A DNA stretch of 6,647 bases. Origin: an uncultured Desulfobacca sp. (GTDB lineage: Bacteria; Desulfobacterota; Desulfobaccia; Desulfobaccales; Desulfobaccaceae). Position 1 is the first letter of the stretch. Every line of letters begins with the position of its first letter. The notes under the pieces are model-generated. The model searched no databases and was not told the DNA's origin. It saw nothing but the letters and a program-made list of their open reading frames with translations. This document shows positions 1 to 5,904 of the stretch, one piece after another. Where the stretch lies: positions 1 through 6,647 of the forward strand of contig CALGOE010000053.1 of assembly GCA_937958145.1 (NCBI GenBank). Reading direction: 5' to 3'. The position numbers and the translations under genes are program-made.

Positions 1-493
1 GGATACGGTGGCTCATTTTTGCCACGGCACTGGCTTTGAGATCAATCACCTGCAGAGCCAAGCGGCCATTACGAGCCGAGGCCTGCAGCAGGTCCGGACG
101 ACACGGAGGGAAGTCACATAAGTCAGGGCTAAGCCCATAGCGTTGTTGAAACGAAGGCGGGACTTTGAGGGTGGGCTGATAAATCGCTTCGCCAGGTTGT
201 AGCTGGTTCAGGTGTTTAATGGTCGAGGCAAGGTCATGCACCCGCTCGGTAATCGGCCCGTTTCCCGGAGCGATCCGGACCTTGCCCGCTAAATGCTTGT
301 GCAGCACTTGCTTTTCCCAACTATAACCCCGCTTCAGGATCGCGGCGGTGACCGGGCTTGTGTCCCAGGCGATGTCCGGGACGCCAGCCTCCCGGCGCCG
401 CTGCTTGGGCGTAGCATGATAACGCAGATAGCGCTCACAATCAAAGAAGAAAAACCGAGCAACGAGGGAAGGACTGAGGAAAAAGGATGGCAT
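1..493 (-). CDS. RecB/Cas4-like PD-(D/E)XK nuclease, 5' part (runs off left edge)
   Basis: This is an open frame of 164 codons from an ATG at 493 to the window edge, so the C-terminal part is missing. Residues 6-28 hold a short N-terminal helix with a Cys (FFDCERYLRY, Cys19), a pattern that in RecB, AddB and Cas4-type nucleases often marks an Fe-S ligand. Then come GYSWEKQVL with Glu60, RPDLL with Asp134, and ALQVIDLKAS with Asp151 and Lys153. Together these give the E...PD...DxK signature of the PD-(D/E)XK fold. The order and spacing recall TM0106-type RecB-like nucleases, which can stand alone or be fused to a DNA2/NAM7-type helicase; the missing part would decide. The start is supported by AAAAGG about 9 nt upstream. 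It lies downstream of the NERD-helicase gene in the same orientation, with a 153-bp AT-rich gap that may hold its own promoter. The fold is fairly sure; the substrate is unknown. Confidence 0.72.
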   Translation of the reverse strand, partial: MPSFFLSPSLVARFFFFDCERYLRYHATPKQRRREAGVPDIAWDTSPVTAAILKRGYSWEKQVLHKHLAGKVRIAPGNGPITERVHDLASTIKHLNQLQPGEAIYQPTLKVPPSFQQRYGLSPDLCDFPPCRPDLLQASARNGRLALQVIDLKASAVAKMSHRI

Positions 494-514
494 GCCTAAA
501 CCTTTTGCGCTAAG

Positions 515-568
515 ATTGTTCCACTATCAAGGCAACATTGCCCGAGAGCAGTTCTTATTGATAACAAT
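515..568. repeat. nested inverted repeats upstream of the nuclease gene
   Basis: A small perfect inverted repeat GGCAA-CA-TTGCC lies at 531-542. It sits between ATTGTT and TATCAA (515-520, 525-530) and the near-mirror TTGATAACAAT (558-568). The outer arms are imperfect because the left arm carries four extra bases. The right arm overlaps the candidate -10 element of the minus-strand nuclease promoter, so an operator or leader hairpin is possible. No protein partner can be named. Confidence 0.35.
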
Positions 569-587
569 TACCGACTTCTAATTTCAA
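558..587 (-). promoter_or_regulatory. candidate promoter for the nuclease gene
   Basis: On the minus strand, TTGAAA (582-587; 5 of 6 to the -35 consensus) is followed after 18 bp by TATCAA (558-563; 4 of 6 to the -10 consensus). It would give a leader of roughly 55-60 nt before the ATG at 493. AT-rich DNA yields such matches by chance, so this is tentative. Confidence 0.3.
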
Positions 588-646
588 ATATGCATTATCT
601 TCTGGATAAATGATATAGAAAATTCAATAGTTAAGTAGTATCCGGA

Positions 647-2086
647 TCACAGAATTCCGTCTGAAGTTGGGAGCACCGCCAAAAGGTGTTTAGCCCGGGA
701 ACACGCCACGTAGAAGTCGGCCGCGGTAAAATAAGGGAGGGTATGGAAAGGCACAACGTCCGTAATCAAAACCGCATCAGCCTCCAATCCCTTAAAACGC
801 CGGATGGTGGTGAAAAGAATGCCTTTACCACTCTTCCACTCTGCCAGGTCTTCGGTGATCGGCACATTTCTGATGGCATGTAAGTCCTTTAAAGATGAAT
901 TAGGGCGCGTCCGTGGGCTTTGAGCTACTATTTGTGAAGGTTGGAGTCCCCCTTTCCCCAGCCAGTCACCAATGATTTGTCGACAATATTGGACCTGTTG
1001 GGCGGCCGTCGGCGCCAAATGCACCATTACTTCCTCGCCCTGTGGAGCGTCATGCCGCACCGGAATGTCGATGCCGCGCACTTGGCCGCAGAGTTTGGCA
1101 ATCCGTTTCGTGTTGCGGCAATTGGTGGGCAAAATATAAGAGGCACCAAGCTCCGGGAGAGTGAAATTAGTCTCCGCAAAAAGGTTCTGGGAGGGATCAT
1201 AGAACACAAAGAAAGCGCCATCTTTTTTTAGAAGTATTTCCAGGGGATACCACCAATCCGGTTGAAAGTCCTGACCTTCGTCCACCACAATGGCGTCAAA
1301 CCGACGGTCGGATTGATCAATAGCCTCGCTCAGCAACAACGGCGCCTCATAATGCCAGAATTCTTGGGGATTACCAGAATCAATTGCAAAGGGGATACCA
1401 GCGTCCAGGCAGGTCTGCCGGCAGAGCTGATGGAAGGTCGAGATGGTAATTTTATCCTGGTACGCTTCGGGAAGAGAGGCTTGGAGCCAGGCAGCCAGCT
1501 GCCGGTTATAACAGACTAAGAGGGTAAGGCGCCCCTGGTCGGCAAAACGCTGCGCCTGGGCCAGGGCCAGGAGAGTTTTGCCTGATCCGGCCACCCCCTG
1601 GATGGCTGCTTTTTTCTGGTTCTGCAGGATGGTGAGGATGTGCATCTGCTCCTCGGTCAGGCGAAACAGCCGTGCTTCCTGCTCTTCCAGGCGACGGAAG
1701 AGTACCGGCAGGATCTGGAAGGTCGGGGAGAGTCCCTTCAGAAGTTTATCCAGGTCCGGTCTGGTTAAAGGTCGTGGAGTTGCTTGTTGATGCCAATTTC
1801 TTAGAGATGCTGGAATTCTCCGGCTTAGATACGGCAGCTCGTGGGCCGAAAAAACCATCGAGGCCTCGGCGCCGGGAGGTAAAGGGCCGGAGCAGACACA
1901 GTCGGGAAAGATTACCGCATAGCCAAAGGGACAGGGTAATCTTTGTTCTCCGGGAAACGAAGACCTGACGATAGCATCTCTGAGGGCGTAGGTATTGCGG
2001 CGTGCCTGCTCAAAGGGATCTTTGATGGCTCTGTGGTGTCCATTATCGAGCAAACGATACCAGAGATGGTTCTCGGGATCATACAC
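647..2086 (-). CDS. UvrD-type SF1 helicase, main part of a frameshifted NERD-helicase gene
   Basis: This 479-codon frame carries the ATPase of a superfamily 1A helicase. In order it shows a Q-like motif LTEEQ (143-147), Walker A GVAGSGKT (164-171), motif II DEGQDF (269-274), a motif III-like FFVFYDPSQN (292-301), NCRNT (322-326), motif V IRRFKGLEADAV (428-439) and motif VI FYVACSRAKHLL (458-469). The set is complete, so the helicase part is not visibly damaged. The apparent start is a GTG at 2086 with no ribosome site. It lies inside what should be the end of the NERD domain, so the true start is almost certainly that of the neighbouring frame (2079-2327), joined across a G-run. Restored, the protein would be about 559 aa, usual for NERD-UvrD proteins. 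The predicted role is ATP-driven DNA unwinding or translocation coupled to a nuclease domain, in repair or defence. If the shift is real, a separate helicase might still be made from a weak internal start. Confidence 0.85.
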   Translation of the reverse strand: MYDPENHLWYRLLDNGHHRAIKDPFEQARRNTYALRDAIVRSSFPGEQRLPCPFGYAVIFPDCVCSGPLPPGAEASMVFSAHELPYLSRRIPASLRNWHQQATPRPLTRPDLDKLLKGLSPTFQILPVLFRRLEEQEARLFRLTEEQMHILTILQNQKKAAIQGVAGSGKTLLALAQAQRFADQGRLTLLVCYNRQLAAWLQASLPEAYQDKITISTFHQLCRQTCLDAGIPFAIDSGNPQEFWHYEAPLLLSEAIDQSDRRFDAIVVDEGQDFQPDWWYPLEILLKKDGAFFVFYDPSQNLFAETNFTLPELGASYILPTNCRNTKRIAKLCGQVRGIDIPVRHDAPQGEEVMVHLAPTAAQQVQYCRQIIGDWLGKGGLQPSQIVAQSPRTRPNSSLKDLHAIRNVPITEDLAEWKSGKGILFTTIRRFKGLEADAVLITDVVPFHTLPYFTAADFYVACSRAKHLLAVLPTSDGIL

Positions 2087-2327
2087 TATGGCACCCCCCC
2101 TTCACCTCTAAAACCAGAAGGCCCAGGTCCGGCATGACGATGACAAAATCCGCTTCGCCTTCTTTCAGGAAGGTATTGCCTCTGTCGTGTCGCTCAGGCC
2201 TTAACCAGGGATAGCTATGGTAGACAACGCTATCGGCGGGAAGCTGCTCAATGAGGGCTTGGGCGACATCCCGTTCAGGTTTGAGAGTTATGTCGTCTAA
2301 GGGAATTTTGGGAATGAGGCGGGCCAT
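2079..2327 (-). CDS. NERD nuclease-related domain, N-terminal part of the frameshifted NERD-helicase gene
   Basis: This 83-codon fragment begins MARLIPKIP and carries the NERD core: Glu18 in KPERDV, Asp60 in EGEADFVIV, and the E-V-K triad ending LVLEVKGG (Glu74, Lys76). NERD domains are PD-(D/E)XK-like and often sit in front of UvrD-type helicases. The frame breaks straight after LEVKGG at seven G and stops a few codons later. The other frame resumes with AIVYDPENH, exactly where a NERD domain would continue. An in-frame GTG at 2336 is also open, but it lies inside the AGGTGAT ribosome site that serves the ATG at 2327, so the ATG is preferred. The fragment alone would lack the end of the domain and is unlikely to be active. 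Confidence 0.8.
   Translation of the reverse strand: MARLIPKIPLDDITLKPERDVAQALIEQLPADSVVYHSYPWLRPERHDRGNTFLKEGEADFVIVMPDLGLLVLEVKGGCHSV
2094..2100 (-). other. seven-G homopolymer frameshift site
   Basis: The minus strand reads AAG followed by six more G, then TGCC. With six G in total instead of seven, the two frames fuse as LEVKGG-AIVYDPEN without any other change. The +1 base is either a real indel or a sequencing or assembly error in a homopolymer. Slippage during transcription or translation is possible but has no extra support here. Confidence 0.8.
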
Positions 2328-2331
2328 ATTG

Positions 2332-2338
2332 ATCACCT
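2332..2338 (-). promoter_or_regulatory. ribosome binding site deciding the NERD-helicase start
   Basis: AGGTGAT on the minus strand lies four bases before the ATG at 2327; its AGGTG core is six bases away. The alternative GTG start at 2336 is part of this element, which makes it unlikely. Confidence 0.6.
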
Positions 2339-2374
2339 AAGCAGTGGCAGTTCGGGCAAGGTTGCTGATAAGTT

Positions 2375-2393
2375 CCTGCCTTTAGCCGGCAGG
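2375..2393. repeat. small GC-rich hairpin in the leader of the NERD-helicase gene
   Basis: CCTGCC (2375-2380) and GGCAGG (2388-2393) are perfect inverted arms of 6 bp with a 7-nt loop. No U-tract follows on either strand, so it is not a standard terminator. It lies about 50 bp upstream of the ATG at 2327 and may be an operator or leader structure. Confidence 0.35.
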
Positions 2394-2649
2394 TTTACTC
2401 GCCATGCCAGGAATGGCTGTTGGTTATTCCCCTCTATCGGAAAATCCCTCCTAATCCATGAAATCCCTGGTAACTCTTTCCTCATTGCCGTCCTCATAAT
2501 TTCCCTGAACAATCAAAACGAGTATTCATAACATACTGAATAATTTAAATAATAAAAGACACGAAAAAAAGATACGAATTTGGTTTAATAATCGACTGCT
2601 GAGGGTTATACTTAGAATAGACGTAAGCAATTAACTTTACTATTAAAAA

Positions 2650-2678
2650 TTGAGAATAAATTTTAAAAAGCTTAAAAA
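2650..2678 (+). promoter_or_regulatory. candidate promoter for the plus-strand cluster
   Basis: TTGAGA (2650-2655; 5 of 6 to the -35 consensus) is followed after 17 bp by TAAAAA (2673-2678; 4 of 6 to the -10 consensus). A transcript would start near 2685, about 50 nt before the ATG at 2735. A TATACT at 2607-2612 is a rival -10 but lacks a good -35. The AT-rich setting lowers confidence. Confidence 0.3.
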
Positions 2679-2734
2679 TTATTCAAAATCCAGCCGTATT
2701 AGAATCTCTCATCTCTTTAAAAATTGAGGCCGGC

Positions 2735-3199
2735 ATGAAAGTGGCATACTGGATCACGCCAGACTACCGGGTTATTCAGGTCAAAACCTCTCATATTGAG
2801 GTGATTATTGACCATCCAGAGATTTTTCAGGTCCCTTTGGACGTTATTGCTGCGGCTTACGCAAAGTTTAACGAGGTGATGAGAACTGAAGGACGGGCCA
2901 GGGAAGAAATTATCATTGCGGTGGTTAAAAAAGGGTTTATCCGGGTTCGACGTTATCAGCGACCCAGAGAAGAATACTGGTCCGTGAATGTCAACCAGAT
3001 AAATGCCGCCTCCCAGGAGATGATCAAACAGTTTTTTTGGCTTGTCCACCGGGGTGAGTTCGGCTGCCCGGAGGTCGACCGGGAAATACCGGTCGTTATT
3101 ACTGCTTTGAATGGACATCAAACTATTCGGCTGGCTGAGCTTATTAAAGATAATTCCCTCCCCACCGGTCAAAAACAGTTGCACCTGTTGAAGCTATAA
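2735..3199 (+). CDS. uncharacterised 154-aa protein, first gene of the plus-strand cluster
   Basis: I do not recognise a named family. The protein begins MKVAYWITPD, followed by THIEVIID-like text (SHIEVIIDHPEIF, 19-31). Near residues 52-87 comes a part that looks conserved: EGRAREEII, VVKKGFIRVRRY and EYWSVNVNQI. It reads as a compact soluble alpha/beta protein with basic patches. No signal peptide, membrane segment or catalytic motif is evident. The start is the ATG after TTGAGG, about 8 nt upstream. A 155-codon frame on the opposite strand covers nearly the same span, but this strand has the ribosome site and matches the direction of the five genes that follow. It is followed after 119 bp by the first of two paralogues. 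It may be a small accessory or adaptor protein of the cluster, which is inference. Confidence 0.75.
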   Translation: MKVAYWITPDYRVIQVKTSHIEVIIDHPEIFQVPLDVIAAAYAKFNEVMRTEGRAREEIIIAVVKKGFIRVRRYQRPREEYWSVNVNQINAASQEMIKQFFWLVHRGEFGCPEVDREIPVVITALNGHQTIRLAELIKDNSLPTGQKQLHLLKL

Positions 3200-3304
3200 C
3201 CTCGCGTTGAACCAGATTGTCCGGCGCTGTGACTGTGGACATCGTCCGGCAAAAGGATACGTTTGCCCAAAAAAAAATCGCACATCTGAATACTTTTAAG
3301 ACGA

Positions 3305-3310
3305 GAGAGG
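3305..3310 (+). promoter_or_regulatory. ribosome binding site deciding the start at 3319
   Basis: GAGAGG lies eight bases before the ATG at 3319. The same frame stays open back to a TTG at 3217, but that start has no ribosome site and its extension crosses a run of nine A, so the ATG is chosen. Confidence 0.6.
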
Positions 3311-3318
3311 ATTCAAAG

Positions 3319-3867
3319 ATGACAACAGCCAAACAGCATGACTTGAATAACGGGGCTGCTGAAGATGAGTCTGAAGCGCTGATCGACTTTGCGAAACGCT
3401 ACTTCAGGCCCCATCTCTGGGTGCGGACCTCCCGCCCGACCTTGGCCTCGAGTTTTACGGCGGTGCGCCACGGGGAGGCCGATTTCCGGCACGTGCCGCT
3501 GTCGGAGGGGCTGGTTGCGGACAAAAATGTTATCAATAAAGAGGCACTGATTCAGGTCATGAGGGACCATTACCAGCAGTATGAGGTTAGCACCAAGCAA
3601 TTTGGCGAGATTATTTCTTATACACTGAAGTTTTCCTATGATGAACCGGGAATAGAATTCACTCCGGATGGGACGATGATTTCTTCCGAACCCGGTGGCG
3701 CCGGCGAGGGTGACAGGGACACGTCAGAAAAAGACCTGGCGGTGGCTCAATTTATTGGGGCACTTTTTCAATCCATGGACATCAGTGTCGAGATCGGATG
3801 GGATAATGTTGATCAGGAAGATTTTGAATTTAAGTTAGATAATGACAAAGGACTACTGGAAGATTAG
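3319..3867 (+). CDS. uncharacterised 182-aa protein, paralogue of the next gene (no HTH)
   Basis: The family is not recognised. Residues 29-127 form a domain shared with the next gene: FRPHLWVRTSR, then HGEADFRHVPL (51-61), a helix INKEALIQVMRDHY, FGEIISYTLKFSY (95-107) and GIEFTPDG (111-118). A gapless hand alignment gives about 46 identical positions of 99 to residues 99-197 of the neighbour. In front lies a short polar N-terminus rather than the helix-turn-helix seen in the paralogue. After the domain come a Gly/Asp-rich linker and a C-terminal tail rich in Asp and Glu, ending with FEFKLDNDKGLLED. The acidic ends of both paralogues look alike, which hints at a shared partner-binding tail. 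It is likely cytoplasmic. The spacing to the next gene is 67 bp on the same strand. Confidence 0.78.
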   Translation: MTTAKQHDLNNGAAEDESEALIDFAKRYFRPHLWVRTSRPTLASSFTAVRHGEADFRHVPLSEGLVADKNVINKEALIQVMRDHYQQYEVSTKQFGEIISYTLKFSYDEPGIEFTPDGTMISSEPGGAGEGDRDTSEKDLAVAQFIGALFQSMDISVEIGWDNVDQEDFEFKLDNDKGLLED

Positions 3868-3934
3868 CAATATACCCTGTGATGCCTTGAAGTTAATTAC
3901 TATCTGAATATCTTGGTGAGAAAGGAAGCTTACG

Positions 3935-4678
3935 ATGAACCCTGTCGAGGAACTCATTTATAAGGCAATGGAAAAGAAGGGGCTTACTAAATCAGAGGTG
4001 GTTAAAAAGGTAGGATGTTTCAATGAATCGAATGGCTTAAGAATGCTGGAAGAACTACTTTCTGGCCGGAATTTAGTCGGCTTTCGGCATACCCCCATAA
4101 GGCGACTGCCTGAAGTTTTAGAGATACCGCAGGAAAAATTTGATGAGACCGTCGCCAAGTTTGCTGAAACATTAAAAATCGCCGCGGAAGACCGTGCGGC
4201 CCGCAGGGGCGTCTATAACGAACGGACCTTTAAACCCCATTTGTGGATCAAGGCTTCCAGAACCACACCGGAGCCGATTTTTGTAGCATGTATCTGCGGG
4301 GAGGCCCCCTTTAAACATGTCCCTTTGCCGGATGGAGTAGTTTCTGAGGATGGCAAGGTCAATTGGGAGGCGGTTGGCCAGGTCATCAGGGAGCACTACA
4401 AGAGGAGCAAGGGCAGCGCCATTATTTTTGGGGATATTGTCTCCTATTACCTGAGATTATCTTATCATGGCCCGAGCATTGAATTTTCTCCTGACGGCCA
4501 GATAATCGACACCGACCCGCCGCCGGTCTCACGAGGGGAAGCAAGTTTGAGCGTTGGCAATAAAGAAATTCCCCGCGCCCTACTTGATGAGTTAACGGCA
4601 GCGCTCACGCCAGAGATGGCCGAGTCAGTTGAAAGTACACAACTCTCCTTTGACATTGATAAAGAATTCGATGCGTAA
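3935..4678 (+). CDS. XRE-like helix-turn-helix protein with the shared unknown domain, 247 aa
   Basis: Residues 4-75 look like an XRE/Cro-type helix-turn-helix module: LIYKAMEKKGLTKSEVVKKVG, then NGLRMLEELLSGR, then a helix around LPEVLEIPQEKFDETVAKF. After a charged linker (about 76-98), residues 99-197 repeat the domain of the upstream gene: FKPHLWIKASR, CGEAPFKHVPLPDG, VNWEAVGQVIREHY, FGDIVSYYLRLSY and SIEFSPDGQII. The C-terminus ends with an acidic stretch (STQLSFDIDKEFDA). The most likely role is a DNA-binding regulator of the cluster whose second domain senses or binds something also handled by its paralogue. That role is inference. The start is the ATG after AAGGA, about 8 nt upstream. 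An in-frame duplication with gain or loss of the HTH part explains the pair. Confidence 0.8.
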   Translation: MNPVEELIYKAMEKKGLTKSEVVKKVGCFNESNGLRMLEELLSGRNLVGFRHTPIRRLPEVLEIPQEKFDETVAKFAETLKIAAEDRAARRGVYNERTFKPHLWIKASRTTPEPIFVACICGEAPFKHVPLPDGVVSEDGKVNWEAVGQVIREHYKRSKGSAIIFGDIVSYYLRLSYHGPSIEFSPDGQIIDTDPPPVSRGEASLSVGNKEIPRALLDELTAALTPEMAESVESTQLSFDIDKEFDA

Positions 4679-4710
4679 ACCCGATCATATGAAAAGGCGC
4701 TCATTTATAA

Positions 4711-4719
4711 AGGAAAGGG
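4711..4719 (+). promoter_or_regulatory. ribosome binding site deciding the start at 4728
   Basis: AGGAAAGGG lies eight bases before the ATG at 4728. The frame is open further back to 4629, but that part overlaps the end of the previous gene and has no ribosome site. Confidence 0.65.
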
Positions 4720-4727
4720 TAATTATC

Positions 4728-5318
4728 ATGGCTGATTTTTTCAATGTCTACCGGGCTGTGTCGCCAGAGAAGTTCTCAGGAAAACTCATTCAGTATAAAA
4801 GCACCAGGAGGCCCCCTGGAAATGTTCCTTATGTAGTTGACAATCTTTGGGAATGGGCTCGTCCAGAGGGTTATCCCAACCGACGATATTCAGCTTATGC
4901 CAGTCCGACTAAAGAATTAGCGATTGAGGCAGCCGGAAAAAATACCATAGCATATAGGGTTCAGCTCAATAAAGATTTTCTGCTCTGTCAAGTTTCGATA
5001 TGTAAAGATTCTAAGTTTCACCCAGACTGTAAGAACCTTCGTAACTTACTCTTTGGACAGATTGGGCGACAGTGGCCGAGTGAAAAATTACATTCCAAAG
5101 AGAGTATAGGGAAACTTTTTATCCCTTGCCTGACCAAAGAAGAGGTGGAGCAGATCTTTGAGGAGGACGATCTGCTTCGAAAGTATAAGGATGAGATCCG
5201 CCAAGCCATTCAATACTGGGAAAGCGTTTATCTCATCAACCCTGGAGAACAAATACCCGACCCGGTTGGAGAGATATTTTTTGAAGCATTTGACGGTTAT
5301 TACCTGCGAGAAGTGTAA
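4728..5318 (+). CDS. uncharacterised 196-aa protein, possibly of the ADP-ribosyltransferase/RES fold
   Basis: No family is recognised with certainty. The N-terminus reads FFNVYRAV (Arg9), then RRPPGNVPYVVDNLWEWARP (27-46), RRYSAYASPTKELAIEAAG (52-70) and IAYRVQL (74-80). The C-terminus reads PVGEIFFEAFDGYYLREV (179-196). An early Tyr-Arg, a mid-protein Y-x-S-x-T with a nearby Glu (Glu67) and a late Glu-rich strand (Glu182, Glu186) is an order seen in ADP-ribosyltransferase and RES-type toxins, which act on NAD. This is a pattern guess, not a match. The middle (85-170) is helical and charged, with three Cys (87, 92, 101). There is no signal peptide or membrane segment. It sits 49 bp after the HTH gene and 64 bp before the phosphatase gene on the same strand. 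It could instead be an unrelated enzyme or binding protein. Confidence 0.75.
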   Translation: MADFFNVYRAVSPEKFSGKLIQYKSTRRPPGNVPYVVDNLWEWARPEGYPNRRYSAYASPTKELAIEAAGKNTIAYRVQLNKDFLLCQVSICKDSKFHPDCKNLRNLLFGQIGRQWPSEKLHSKESIGKLFIPCLTKEEVEQIFEEDDLLRKYKDEIRQAIQYWESVYLINPGEQIPDPVGEIFFEAFDGYYLREV

Positions 5319-5382
5319 AAAAGATTTCCTAACGTCTGGTTACATCTATTTTTTGGGGCAAACATCAAGAGGCTAGGGATTT

Positions 5383-5895
5383 ATGTTTAAGATAAGAGTG
5401 TTAGGTAAGGATAAATTGATCGATATGAGTGCAAACAATCGTTATCCACGAGAAAAATTTTCTACGATTAGATTTATCTCTCCGCCGCCATTAAATGATT
5501 ATCGGCTCACGAGAACGCCCAATTACATCGATGATATGCTCATCATCTGCGACAATATGAGCCCGTTGACAAGGAATGTAAAAAATCAACTTACTTGTTT
5601 TTCGGAAAAGAATGCCTCAGACATAGTGGACTTTGTCGAGCAGAATAAAAAAGCCATGGAGTTATTGATCGTTGCCTGTGAAGCCGGAATTTCCCGGAGT
5701 GCCGGGGCTGCCGCAGCTCTGGGCAAAATTTATCTGGGCAATGATGACTTTATTTTCGACTCAGAACGATATCGCCCGAATATGTACATCTATCAGATGA
5801 TTTTAAAAATCTGGCAAAAAAGGCAGTCAGCTGGGGTCTTTTCAAGAGTCAGGCAGACAATACTACCGCCGCCACAGGCGCAAACAAAACGCTAG
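5383..5895 (+). CDS. dual-specificity-type protein tyrosine phosphatase, 170 aa
   Basis: The catalytic loop CEAGISRSAG (99-108) is an intact CX5R signature with nucleophile Cys99, Arg105 and Ser106 following, as in small dual-specificity phosphatases. The position before the Cys is Ala98 instead of the usual His, which may alter the activity of the thiol. A candidate general acid is Asp57 in LIICDNMSP. Before the loop lies a helix (about 77-91, SDIVDFVEQNKK), and after it RYRPNMYIYQMILKIW (129-144), a pattern common in bacterial phosphatases of this kind. The reaction would be hydrolysis of a phosphoester on protein or another small substrate in the cytoplasm. The basic Gln-rich C-terminal tail (145-170) looks unstructured. 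The start is an ATG with TAGGG upstream; Met15 is a weaker alternative without a ribosome site. Its stop overlaps the ribosome site of the next gene, so the two are probably co-translated. Confidence 0.82.
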   Translation: MFKIRVLGKDKLIDMSANNRYPREKFSTIRFISPPPLNDYRLTRTPNYIDDMLIICDNMSPLTRNVKNQLTCFSEKNASDIVDFVEQNKKAMELLIVACEAGISRSAGAAAALGKIYLGNDDFIFDSERYRPNMYIYQMILKIWQKRQSAGVFSRVRQTILPPPQAQTKR

Positions 5896-5904
5896 GGTAA
5901 CGCT

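Larger units (their letters stand above)
494..646. other. AT-rich spacer between the two minus-strand genes
   Basis: No coding frame of note is visible here. The stretch holds the leader of the nuclease gene, a candidate minus-strand promoter and nested inverted repeats, all listed separately. No GC-rich hairpin with a U-tract is seen after the stop of the helicase gene at 647, so read-through into the nuclease gene is possible. Confidence 0.5.
2339..2734. other. divergent intergenic region, right half strongly AT-rich
   Basis: This 396-bp region separates the minus-strand NERD-helicase gene from the plus-strand cluster. No frame longer than about 13 codons with a plausible start was found where I read it. 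The left part (to about 2515) is of ordinary composition and holds a hairpin. The right part (about 2516-2720) is mostly A and T, with several A- and T-runs. It is the natural place for promoters of both divergent units and could bind silencing or architectural proteins. Confidence 0.6.

Noticed and set aside
941..1968. Several plus- and minus-strand frames inside the helicase gene
   Set aside because: They are shadows of a gene with a full set of helicase motifs and show no domain-like sequence or ribosome site.
2094..2100. Programmed ribosomal frameshifting as the explanation for the split gene
   Set aside because: The G-run is not flanked by a recognisable stimulator such as a strong upstream ribosome-like site or a clear downstream structure; a simple indel or read error is more economical.
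2717..3184. Antisense frame of 155 codons opposite the first cluster gene
   Set aside because: It has no convincing ribosome site and an odd composition rich in Asn, Ser and Phe without motif-like blocks. The plus-strand frame has a ribosome site and fits the operon direction.
3219..3250. Direct repeat GTCCGGC (3219-3225 and 3244-3250)
   Set aside because: It is only seven bases, with no further copies noticed nearby; likely chance.
3217..3318. N-terminal extension of the 182-aa protein from a TTG
   Set aside because: There is no ribosome site, a run of nine A is included and the composition is non-domain-like, while the ATG at 3319 has a well-placed GAGAGG.
4650..4655. Perfect TTGACA as a -35 element before the 196-aa gene
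   Set aside because: No acceptable -10 hexamer is found 16-18 bp downstream, and the bases encode the end of the HTH protein.
4629..4727. N-terminal extension of the 196-aa protein
   Set aside because: It overlaps the end of the HTH gene and lacks a ribosome site; the ATG at 4728 follows AGGAAAGGG.
5158..5376. Plus-strand frame with a CEKCKKDF zinc-finger-like stretch
   Set aside because: It lies mostly inside the 196-aa gene in another frame, and the Cys pair arises around the end of that gene. No ribosome site and no second Cys/His pair were seen.
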